From positions 28,655,513 through 28,719,512 of the forward strand of contig NC_080677.1 in NCBI RefSeq assembly GCF_030445035.2: DNA of 64,000 bases, in the 5' to 3' direction. Below the pieces are notes generated by a model, which worked only from the letters and a program-made list of their open reading frames with translations, was not told where the DNA came from and made no database searches. Shown piece after piece: positions 34,401-46,400 of the stretch (positions are counted from its first letter, which is position 1; the number at the start of each line of letters is the position of its first letter). The stretch comes from Dasypus novemcinctus (taxonomy: Eukaryota; Chordata; Mammalia; Cingulata; Dasypodidae). The translations under genes were made by a program, and so were the position numbers.

Positions 34401-37400
34401 TGGAGCCCTTCACAATAGAACATGGAGCTCAGGGTAGGTGCCTCCTCCCACCTCCACCTCTCCTGGGGAGGACAAAGATTTCACGCAATGAGATGAATTC
34501 CAGACACACTCCTTCCCTTTGTCATGGGCCCAGCATGGTCTCCATTAAACCATGACTCCGTTTCCCCACTGTGTCCTGCAAATATGGACAATTATCCCTG
34601 CCATGCCTACTCAAGGATGGAAAGGCACTATGAGTGAAAAGTCCTTAGTAAATGGGGAGCTGAGGGTTTCTGGAAGTCCACAGTGGACAGTTGAAACTCA
34701 GAGTGGAATGTCCATACAACACTGAAGAAATGCAGTATAAGCTCTCTGTCCTGTATCCTAGCTGTCACAAGCCAGTGGCTCTGAGGAGGCCTTGCCCACA
34801 CAGGACTAGGTTTGGTGGTGGCAGGTCTCCCAATCTCTCAGCCCAATGCCCCTGCCAGGCCAGGCTGTCTGTGCTCAGGTGAGCATCACCAGCTCCCACA
34901 CCACCGATGTACTATGATGAGATCACAGCAGGACATTCTCAAGCTGGACCCTAGTGCTGGCCAGTTCTGGTTAGCCTGGAGCAGCGTCCAAGCAATGCAG
35001 GCATATTAACTGAGGGAGAAGAGTCTTGTTTGCAAACTCAGGGAGCTATGCTGTGGACACCATGCCCATATCGGCCCATATCGGCCCTGGCCACAACTCC
35101 CCCAAATGGGACTAAGTAAGTAGTCATTCTTCACAGCAGCAGCATCCAGTCAAGGGAGAGGAGACTGAGCTGGGGGGGAGCGGGGGGGGGGGGGGACTGT
35201 GTCTGGGATAGTTTTTCCCACAAAAGGTAAGAAAGGTGACCCAAAGTGAAGGTTAAAGATTTCCTGGCAAGACCTGAAGCCAGATAAGAAGGAGATAGAT
35301 GGGTCTGGTGCAGCTCAATTCCAGAGCAGGGCAGGAAGGGACTGAGGTTGGGATAGCTGGCCTCTAAGACATTTTCTGTTCTGGGGATACTGGATTCTAT
35401 AGTTGAGATACTGCAGAGGCTTGAAGACAGTGTAGCAGGGAGAGCCTCTCCCTTCCAGAAACACTGACCCCAGGGTCCCCCATGAGGACATGCATCCCAG
35501 GGAAGAGAGATCTTGTTCTACCTCTTCACTGCTGGGTGACCCTGGACTTGTCACTCATCCTCTTTGGGCCCCACCAGACCAAAGGAGGTGATGTTGCCTT
35601 CCCCTCCTAAAATCCCAAGGAATTGCCTGCTGACTCAGTTTCCAAAGTGTTTCCCTTGAAACACTCGAAGCATTCTTGTCTGGAGTCTGGAGAATGCTGA
35701 CCACAGGTTTGCTACTTTAGGTGAAACCCCTCTCTCTGTGGGGTACCCGTCTCTCTGTGGGGCTGGATTTGAAGTGTCAGCAGTTGGGGCAGTGGGGCTC
35801 AGCCTACCCGGCGGTGCATGTGTGTGAGAGACCCTGGATGCCTTCTGTTTTGCATTTGCCACGCAGCTAGATGGAGCCTGGGCCCCTGAGATGGCAGCAG
35901 TGTCCTCTCAGCCACTCTGAGCCTCTCACCCTCATTCAGAGTTCCCCAGGAACGTAGACAAGAGCTTGAGCCTTGGTCCATCCCAAGCCCCCTGTGCACT
36001 CAGCTCTGTGCAATCCTTCAGCAAGGGTCAGCGAAGAGGGGGAGCTAGACCTTGCCCTTAGGGGGCTCTGAGTCTTGTCGGGCAGAAGAAAACTCCTACC
36101 CAGGAAGCCCCTTGACTGGTTGGAAGTCATGACCCCTTTATAGGGATCAGTGAGAGAGCAACTCCTGCCCAGTGCAAGCCAGGCGGGAGTGAGCAGTTGA
36201 ACCTTCAGGACTGTGAAATGTCGGAGGCGGGAGGTCCGCGGGCTGGAGCGGTCCTGGAAGCTCCCTGGAGGAGCGGGACTGAAGCCCAGCTTCAGGGTAG
36301 GAGGGCTGAGGCTTCCTAGGAGCTCTCCAAGGTCTTCCGCCTGCCCAGCTGTTGGGGAGCCGGGAGCGCTGCTGTTCTGCTGTCCGCGGTGCTGAAACTG
36401 CACCGCACCTCGTTCGTTGGTAAATACTGCTTGTGGTTCTCCCCGGCTGCTCTCAGCACCCTCCTTCCCTCTCTTCTTGAAGCTTTCTTTCCAGATATCC
36501 AGTGACTACACTGTCGCCCCTCCTACACAGTCCCACTCACTTCTTCTGCCACACCCCACTTGTTTCTCGTGCTCTCTCCCCAATAACTGCCAGTGAAAAT
36601 GATCTGAGTGTCATGGCTCGTCTCACCAGTTAGAATGTTGGCACTATAAGTGCCATCCCAGGGGACATTTGAAATGCTGTTGCACTGTTTGAGGATGTCG
36701 GTTGTCCCAATGATTTGGGAGGTGCTGCTGGCGTTTAGCAGATGGGGTAGACCCACACGGCAAATGATTGACCCACCTGAGGTACCAATAGCAACCCCAT
36801 TGAAAACCATTTCATTATTTTTTCTAAGAGGAGAGCTGAGTCCCAGGGGGAGGGGACTTAGCCAAGGCCACTTAGTCAGCCAGAGACAAATCCACAGCTA
36901 GAAGGTGGACCTCCATTTCCCATCCACACCTCCGGGCCACCCCAAATGGGAGCTGCCTGAACCAGGAACTCTTATCAGTGTCGGCATCAGGAAGGGGAAG
37001 CTCATTGTAATGGGGTCCTTCCACAGGTCGGGGGACTCTCGGGGGCAGAATTCGGGCTCACTGCTGGGAATAAGAAACAGGCTTCCCTGACCACAGAGTC
37101 CTGGAATAAAAGACCCTGTCTGCATCCTCCAGACCCTAATGCCCCCGGCAGGCCACATCACACACCATCAGCATCGATCCTTGGCAGGGGCACCTGCGTT
37201 GCTGTGGTAACAGGCAACCACCTCCTTGCATCCAGCCCCATGATGCTGGCCTGGCCACCTGTCCTCAGACTTTCCATGCCCATCCTCCAGTGGCCCCCCG
37301 GGGTGGGGGTGGAGGTCTCTTGCTATCTTACTCTCTCCTCTCAAGACTGTGCCTGAGGGCTCAGCACCCTCGTTAGCTCCAGCAGACAGCTCCCCCATGG

Positions 37401-40400
37401 AGCCGGGGACATCTGTCTTCCAGTCCCCAAGTACCCAGTGTCTGTAGCCAGAACTTCACCCCAGGGCTGTGCCCTCCAAGGGAAAACTGCTCCCACCGCC
37501 ACCTCTCTAAAGGTTCCAGCAGGTCGAGTCAATTCTACCAACATGGACTTGACGGTTCTGGGTCCCTTCTCATTCCTGGCAGGGTGGGATGGTGGACCGG
37601 CTCGAATATGGGCTCTGCCAGGGAGCTCAAGTCCAGTGGGGACAAGAAGGATTAGGTCCAAAGAGTTAAAGTGGACTATGGCAAATGCTCTAAAAGAGAT
37701 TTTCAGTTTTTGAACTATGGATGTGGCACAATTATGGGTTGTAAAGTCAGCTTAGTGGGTCATGACCAGAATTTTTCTATAAAATGAATATAATATGTTA
37801 GGATAGAATAGAAAAAGATTACAACTAGAGGAGGAGAAGGAGGAATTTATATGATGTGTATGCGTGCATGTGTGTGTACTGAATTGTGATATAAAATGTA
37901 TGTGTTCCTGTGATTCAAGGGGAAAGCGCGTGAAGGCCTCTGCTTCAAGACATGGGGAGACTTAGAGGAGGTGCTTAGAGGGAAAAAGAGAGGATTGCTT
38001 CAGACCTAGGCTGTTGGGGAAGGCCCCCTGGAGGAGGTGGCATTTGAGCTGGGGTTTAAAAGATAGTAAGGAGTTTGTCCTGAACAATGGGAAGAAGGGG
38101 TTGGTATTTTGAAGGGTGGAATCAGTACAAGGAAACGCCTAGAGCCTGGAATGTGCCAGGCCTGTTGGTGCGAATGTCAATAGTGGGGCTGCGGGGGGAG
38201 GGTAGAGATGGGTCAGGAGAGGGAAGCTGGGGCCTGGGTGTCAAGGGCCTTGGATACCGCAGCCAGCACACTGCTGACTTTTAAGCAGGGCTCTCAGGTG
38301 CAAACTTGGGTCTTAGGCCACTCTGACCACCGGGGTAGAGAATGGATAAAGTCAAGGGGGCAAGAGAAGAAGTAGCAAGGTGAGATAGGAGCTGCTATGC
38401 GAGAGGACTGGAGGGAGGGCAGAGGGATGGGGAGGAGGGAGAAGGATCCTGGCAAAAATGAGGAGACAGAATCCAGGGGACCTGGATTTGGTAGGCGCGA
38501 CAGCAGAGGCCTCCTATTTGCAGCATCTCTATCCAATCAGTCCCCCACCTCCGGCAAGCCCACCCCATAGAAAGCGCACTTGGGAAACGAGCATCTTTTT
38601 GTTTAGTAGGATTGGGAACAGGTCAGAGTTGCTAGCTTAAAGGGGTCCTCTCCATTCTGAGATCCTATCCCCAGGGAACCCCAGGATGATCAGGGAGATC
38701 AGACACACCCACCTGGACAACTCAACAGGTCCATAAGCAAGGGTTACCACGTGGGGCTCACCTGTCAGGACCAAGCATGCTCAGGAGAGAGATCAGTGGA
38801 ATGGGAGCAATCAAGGAGACCTTCCTGGAGGAAAGTGCCTAGTGCTGAAACTTCAGAAAAGCACATTCCCAGAAGATAAACGTTTCTACCCTCCAAACTA
38901 CAGTCAAGATCAGTATCTGTCTCATTTCACACAAACCTGTTCAAAGGGACTTTAACTCCAAAAGGAAAAGATGGTTCAATTTAAACAAGATACACTTACA
39001 AGATTCAGTGTTGTCATGACCAGCACGTTAAGGTGGCACTTGCCTTGCAAGAGCGGGAATGTGAAAAAATCGGTCCTATTTAACAAATTCCCCTAATGCA
39101 CAACTTTTCAAGAGTAAAATAACCTTGGGGAGGGGCAAGCCCAACTGGGGAATTGGGTACCAAGGACACAGGCTGGGGTCAGGATCCCACATCAGACCTG
39201 GGTCAAGCCCCACCCAGGCCGCAGGAATAACCTGGTAAGAATCTTAGTTTGAAAAAGCCCTGAGCTCAAGAGCACCAAATTTAAAAACAATAAGCTAATA
39301 GAATCTCCCCCATTGTTTTTGCTCTTTGGCAAGTGCTCCTTAATAATTCCATTGCTTTTAAGTCACTGTCGCTAAACGGAAGTGGGTTTTTTAAGTAACT
39401 TAATTATCCCAGAACTCTCTGCTTCCAAAAACAAGCTAAGGTTCTCCCTCCAGCTCTGCTCTTCTGTGCTCTGTGAGCTATTTATTTTCATTAGCTTTAT
39501 ATTGTATAGCTAACGTAAGTCAAAAAAGAGAAATCCATAAACAACTGCCCATTAGCCAGAGAGCAGAACCCTATTATAAATCACCCCCAAACAATGAATG
39601 GTACAGAATTTGTAATCAGGTGGGGAGGAAGGGGGCCTACTCACTGAGTAAGGGAGAGCAGACGGGAGCCTAGGGCTTTGGGAGTTGGCAGGTGGGAGGG
39701 AGCACTTCATCCTGGTTGGAGGTTGAGGGCAGAGTGCCAGGAGGGGATGGCTTAGGAGCTGAGCCTTGTCTGTCAGCTGCGATTTGGAGAAGGGCAAGCA
39801 TGGGCATTTGACTTTCATGTATTCCCCTTTTTAAAAACCTGCACCCTTGTACATCAGATACTGGCGTTCAGAAATGTCTTTTCACACATCACATTCCAAC
39901 TAATATGGCAGCTGGTTCATGAGCATTTAGAGACATTCTGTAGTGGTCCCCCAGGCAGCAGCAGCCTGTCTCCCCAGATTTCTCTCATTCCTATTGACCA
40001 TTACTCTATAGCTTAGGAGTTAAGAACATAAATCTTCTGGGTTTGGGGAGACAAATGTGGTTCAACTGATGGGGCTTCTGCCTACCATATGGGAGGACCT
40101 GGGTTCGGTCCCTGGGGCCTCCTGGTAAAAAAGGAAAAGAGAACGTGTGCCTGCATGGAGAGCCGAGTGCCTGTGTGAGTGCCTGCATGGCGAGCTGAGG
40201 TGCCCACATGGCGAGCCAAGTCCCACACGGAGAGCCAAGTACCTGTGTGGCAGGCCAAGTACCCATGCGAGTGCCCACGTGGTGAGATAATGCCCATGAG
40301 GTGAGCCGAGTGCCCCCACAAGTGAGTCACAGAACAAGATAATAATGCAACGAAAGAGAGACAAAGAGGAGAGTCAAGGTGAAGCACAGCAGAGACCAGG

Positions 40401-43400
40401 AACTGAGGTCGTGCTAGTGACAGGGAACCTCTCTCCACATCAGAGGCTCCCAGAATCGAATTCTGGTGACTCCTAGAGGAGAAAAATGAGAAAAGAAGAC
40501 AAAAGAGAGAGAGAGAAATAGATACAGAAGATCACACAGGGAATGGACACAGACAGCAAAAACATACAAAACAGCAGGGTGGGGGGAGGGGGAAGAAAAA
40601 AAACTTCTGGGTTTGAATCCCAGCTCCCCTACCTCTTGCGACATGAGTGAGCAAGTAGCTTAGCCTTTGTGTGCCTCAGTTCCCTGCTCTGTAGAATGGT
40701 CTAAATATTAGTACCTGCCTCATAGCATTGTTGCTGGATTGAATAGATAAGCATATATGAAGAGTTGGAAGGGTCCCGGGTTTGGTTCCCAGGTACCTTG
40801 TAAAAACAAAACAAATGAAAGAACCAACTCTCATTGGGGAGCAGGTGTAGCTCAGTGGTTGAGTGCCTCCTTCCCATGTACAAGGTCCTGGGTTCAATTG
40901 CTGGTGAAATTGGTGAAAAGAAGTATGGTCTCATAAATATAAAATGATCGAGAGAAGGATGGAAATCATTTGGTATGCTGAAAGCAGTCAATCTTCAGCC
41001 ACGACCCAGTGTTCATGAGCAAAGCAAAGGAACAAAATTAAAGGAAATGTACAATATGTTAGTCAAAGATTGTGTCTAAAGTGGGGTTTATCACTCTAGC
41101 TTTTCAATTTTTTTCGCATAAGTGACTTTCACCTGAACTGGGCAAGGAAGGCTGAGGAGTATGGATCTTATTCTGTGGACACTGGGGAGCCAGAGAGGGC
41201 TCTTGAGGAAGGTGGCGATCTGACTCTTGGCAGTTGGCATCTTTTACAGGGAACGCCTACCGAGTGTGCTTGGAGAATGGAACATGGGCCTCACGGATCA
41301 ACTACTCACAGTGTGAGCCCATCTTGGATGACAAGGTGAGTGGCTTCCACCTGCCCCCACCCTGGTCCCTGTACGGGTGTTCAGAACTCAGGCTGGGCAA
41401 GAGGATCCCAAGAGTGGCAGAACCAGTCCTATGTCACCAACCACCCCTTCCTGCACCTCCTGCCCTGCCCAGGTGCCCTGCCCTGCACTCAGTGACTCTG
41501 TGAGGGAGGCAGGAAAGGGGACATGGAGACCCACTTTCGGGAGAGCTCAGAGGACACATCCAAGGAGGGGTGAGCCCCCAAAAGGGGAATGACCGTGTAG
41601 CTGGCGCCCCCCAGTGCCTGACAGGCGATGTGGCATGCACTTTCCTCCTCTGGCGCCCAGTGGCCGAATCAGCATTCTCGGATTCTGTGACTTCGCGTGG
41701 AAACAGGGGCAGCCCCGCAGGACGTGCTGCCTGCCCCTCGCCAGCCCCACTTGCACTTGCCCGGCACTGAATTCTGTGCTGCCCGAGGATGCCGGCCTCC
41801 TCCCCTCTGACGCTACACCTCATTCCAGACTCCAAACAATACTTCCCAGCTCCGTCCCCTTCATTCGCCCAACGCCGCTCTCCGTGGTGCTGGAATTTCT
41901 CCCCAAATTGAAGCCCAGATTCAGAGAAAGATGTTTGCCTACTCTGACAAAGGGATTCTACAAAATGGGAGCCAAGTGACAGGGCCCCAAGAGTGGGAGG
42001 TGGGACGGGCCATAAAGGTTTGGTGAGAACAGCAGTTCCGAGCTGTGGCAAATTAAAATGGGGGTGGGGCGGGGGGTGCCCCCCCTCCACAGGAAGGAGC
42101 ACTTAATCACTGCCGGGGCAGGAAGGAGCCAGCACATGGTGACCATAAAAAACAGACTGAGTGTAATTCAGTTTAATATTGTTCTTAAATTCCCTACAGG
42201 CAGGGCACTCCCGCGTTGGGGCACCCAGAGCCCAGGAAGGCGAACGCCGCCACCCCCACCCCTCGTAACAGGGCCTGCCTCTGGGGCAGGAGGGCGGGCA
42301 GGGCGCGGTTGGCCCCGGTGCACAGATGCTGAAACCGAGCTCCACAGATACAGGTCAGCTCAGCAGCCGTCGCCCAGCCATTGGGGGTCTGGACTAAGAT
42401 TCACCTCAGGTGTGGCAACTCCCGGTCCAGAATTTAAAAGAAAATCCAGGCACATATACTCTGGCATGTTTCAAAAACAGTCTGTGTCCACGTGGGCCCC
42501 CCAAGTTGCAGGTTAGGGGTCTGACCACAGTCGTTTATGGTAAGAGCTGCTGGGGGTCCACGGGAGCTCTGGGAGCCCTGCCTGGCAATGACACTTTGAC
42601 CGATCACTGTTCCTCGTAGTAGGGTGCTTGGCTCCAACCCCTGTGTGCCCTCTGCCTCTGTCTGTCTGTCTGTCCAGCAGAGGAATTATGACCTGCACTA
42701 CCACATCGCCCTCATTGTCAACTACCTGGGCCACTGCATTTCTGTGGCCACCCTCGTGGCCGCTTTCCTGCTTTTCCTGACCCTGCGGTGAGTCTGCCCC
42801 TCCCCTCCCCGCTGCTTCCTTGTCCCTCCCCCAGGCATTCTCACCTGCACTGCAGGGCCCTGGAGCCAGTGGACGCGGGGGGCTTGGGCTGGCTACTGGG
42901 GCACTGGTGGCGGGAGGGTGGGTTGAACGCAGATGGGGAGCTGGGGTCAGAGAGGCCCAAGCAAGGCCATGGGTGAGAACTTGTCTCCTGGGGCAGCCCT
43001 GCCCTCACCCCAGGCTGAGGCTCTACCTTGGCCTCAGGGGGAGCCCAGTGCTAGCTGACCTCTGACCCTAACTGATCTCTGACCCTGGGAGGAGCTGCCT
43101 TGACCCTGGTTGACCCCTGCCCCGGGCCTCCCACAGGAGCATCCGCTGTCTGCGGAACGTGATTCACTGGAACCTCATCACCACCTTCATCCTGCGAAAT
43201 GTCATGTGGTTCCTGCTGCAGCTCATCGACCATGAAGTGCACGAGAGCAACGAGGTTGCTGGGCCGAGACGCGGGGCAGGGCCTGGGGGGTTCCAGCCTC
43301 GGGGGGCACCCACCTCTCTGCCCGTCCTCAGGTGCACAGCCGCACCTGAGCTCATCTCCACCCCAGCCGCTGTCCCCCTAGACCCAGCAGGGAGGGGTTG

Positions 43401-46400
43401 CCAAGCCGGGTTTGGAGCAGTGCAAACCTGCCACTGGACTCGGTCCACACCCACTCTCCATCTTCTTAATTCAGGTCCCTCCATAGGCCTTTTTAATTTT
43501 TTTTTTTAATGTTACATTCAAAAAATATGAGGTCCCCATATACCCCCCATTCATAGACCTTTTAATTTGAGAGAAAAGGGGGCTGGTACTAACCTCCGTT
43601 GAACTTTATCTCAGTCCCAACAAGAGACCTGGAGGGATTATTTTCCCCATTATATAGACATGGAAACTGAGGCTCAGAGAAGTGAAGTGACCTGCCAAGG
43701 TCACACAGCCTACCATGGTGGCTCTCCCTCATGGGCTAGCAGGATCTGGGGCAGGTGGCCCTGGTGTGAGCTGTCCACCCTGGATCTGTGCCAACTGCTG
43801 CTCTGCTGTGGCCAAGGCGTTGAGAAACCTGAGCACACCCTTAGAGCCCTCTCAGGAGATTTCCTCTGGATGGCCCATACCTGAAACTGAGCAGATACCC
43901 AGCTGAGCTTGCCCTTACCTTGGCCCCAAAACTTGGAGCCCAGAATCCAGTCAAGCTCTGTCCAATTTTGGGTGAAAGAGATACGACATCTGTTGGAGAT
44001 AAAGCAGGGAGAGAGGAAGGCAGTCATTGAATTCCCACCTCAGCAGGACCTCCTCAGAACAGAGGCTGGTCCTTGGGGGAAAGCCACAGAGGCAGCTGAA
44101 GCCCACGTGGGGGACTGTCTGAGCCAGGCTTGTAGAGCCGGCAGCGGGGAAGGGCCGTCCGCAGCCCTATCTCCGGGCTCCCTGAGCTGGTGGCGGGTCA
44201 GAGTCCATTGGCTGTGAGGGTGTCGGGGAGGTACCTAGAGGAAAAATGACCAGGGAGGGTCCGCTGTGGGACCCTGGGCCAGCTCTTCCCCTGCCTGTGC
44301 CCATATCTCCCCCGTGAACCAAGGCTGTTGGCCTGTGAGCTTGAAAGGGTAATCCTGCTTGGAGGGTCAGGGACAAAGTCCCTCTGCTGTGACAACAGAC
44401 TCGAACCTCGACAACCTTTGCCAAAACACAGCTCCCATTATTTGGCACCTCCCTTTGCATCCTTCATCTCACTTAACCACCCTGAAAGGGGGCTTTTCCA
44501 AGAGGTGAGGCGACTTGCCAGGAGCACTGTGGTGCGTCTCTCTCCAGAGCTGGCGATGGTCACACTCGGTCCAGAGTTACCCAAACCCAGAGTCTCGTGG
44601 GAACCCTCTGGTGGCAGCCCTCCTTCACCCAGCCTGGAGAAAACTTCACAGTTTTCTTTTAAATGACTCACTTTTCTTATTTTCTCAATGAAATTTCATA
44701 TTCCATCCTTAAATGGAAACCAAGGATTGAAAGAGACCCTTTGAAAGAATACAGTGAAAACACAAGAACGCTTTTCTCTTCTACTTTCTGCCCGTGGGAA
44801 GCTCACACTCAAGAGACTCCCTCTTGCTTTATTAAAAAGGGAAATTACAAAGAGTTGGAGAGAAGTCAAAGGCACACTTGTTCCAGTGTGGACCGGGCTC
44901 CTTAGCTTAACCACAAAGATGGGAAAAGGGTTGGCCGAAGGACGAGCCTTCTCAGAATGAGATTCGGTGGCACCTGATGCTGTACCCATGACCCAGCTGC
45001 AGTGGCCGTCCCTCCACTTGGGGAAGCCCCCCTCCCCTGCCTGCCTGGGTGGGAGTGGCCATGGCCTTTCCCCACACAGGCCACTGAGGCCCGCCCCTGG
45101 CTACAGGTCTGGTGTCGCTGCATCACGACCATCTTCAACTACTTCGTGGTGACCAACTTCTTCTGGATGTTCGTGGAGGGTTGCTACCTGCACACGGCCA
45201 TCGCCATGACCTACTCCACCGAGCGCCTGCGCAAGTGGCTCTTCCTCTTCATCGGCTGGGGTGAGGGTCCCCCAGGGCTGGCATGGCAGGGGGTGGGCAT
45301 TGCTGGCAAAGTCACCTCCCTTCCCCTTGGTCCAAGGACCAAGCCCTGCCCGTCATCCCTAGGACAGTCCCAAGGAGGCAGCTGTTGTCCTCCACATGGA
45401 GCAAGGAAGAAGGAAACCCAAAGCAGCAGCAGATAGTCCCAGCATGTGGATATTCTACTAGCCCTTCCTCCCCTACCCGGAATGACCCCCCCAAAAACGA
45501 TTGTCCATGACTTCGAAAGAGAAGCCGACCAGCCCCACTCCTCTATCTTAATGTCTCTCTCAGAAAATGATGCTATCTCCTTCCTCCTCATCTCTCTAAC
45601 CTGCTTGGAGAGGATGCCCCAAGGCTGGAGGCAAGTGGGTACAGGGGTCACAGGACAGGGACCACCGGGGCCATGGATGACCTGCAGTTGGAAGCTCTGG
45701 AACATGATCCCTGGCCTGTAGTGGTCCCCCTACCCTGAGCGCAACAAGAGAGTACTTTGTCCATCTATCTGCCCACTGCAGCCCATGTCTGTTTTCTTTC
45801 AGGCATCCCCTGTCCCATCATCATTGCCTGGGCCATTGGAAAACTCTACTATGAGAATGAACAGTAAGTGGGACAGGCATGGGGTGGGGGGCTGGAGGGG
45901 ATGGTAGCCCAAGCCACCCAGGGGCTCCAGCCAAGCCATGGGACAGGGACTGCAGCAACCCAGGGTCACTTGCCTTGGCTCGAGAAGGCAAGACCTGGTC
46001 TCAGAGGGAAAGGGAGGGCCAAGAACAGAGGGTGAAGGACAGATTTGTTTTCCTGATGTCCTTAAATTGAAAAAAAAAAAAATATATATATATATATATA
46101 TCCCCAGTGCCAGTGGTACCACATTCAACTGTTCGTTGAGCAGAATTAGGAATCATGGTTCCTTTAGGCATATGGGCCTTTTGGCCTTTGGAAAGGCCTT
46201 CTCAGAGGCGGATGTGGCTCTTCCATGCATATGGCGGAGGACAAACACCAAGACTTTCTGCTCAGGCCATGGCCAAGGCTGTATCAATGCACATTTAACA
46301 GAGTCCCAGGCCAGTGAGGGCCTGTGCTTTTTTCTGACATCCCAGTCTCTGCCTGGGACAGGGGTGGGGCAAGGAAAGGACAGCAGAGGATGCTTCCTGA

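Larger units (their letters stand above)
29533..41249 (+). other. CRHR2: CRHR2 intron 4
   Basis: The largest intron, 11.7 kb. Contents: a CA/CATG run (30588-30620), a C run (32020-32033), a G run (about 35172-35195), MIR and old repeats, a nested SINE in a MIR, and a DAS dimer remnant. The stretch 38.3-39.9 kb is AT-richer and shows nothing I can name. No additional exon is recognised. Confidence 0.7.
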
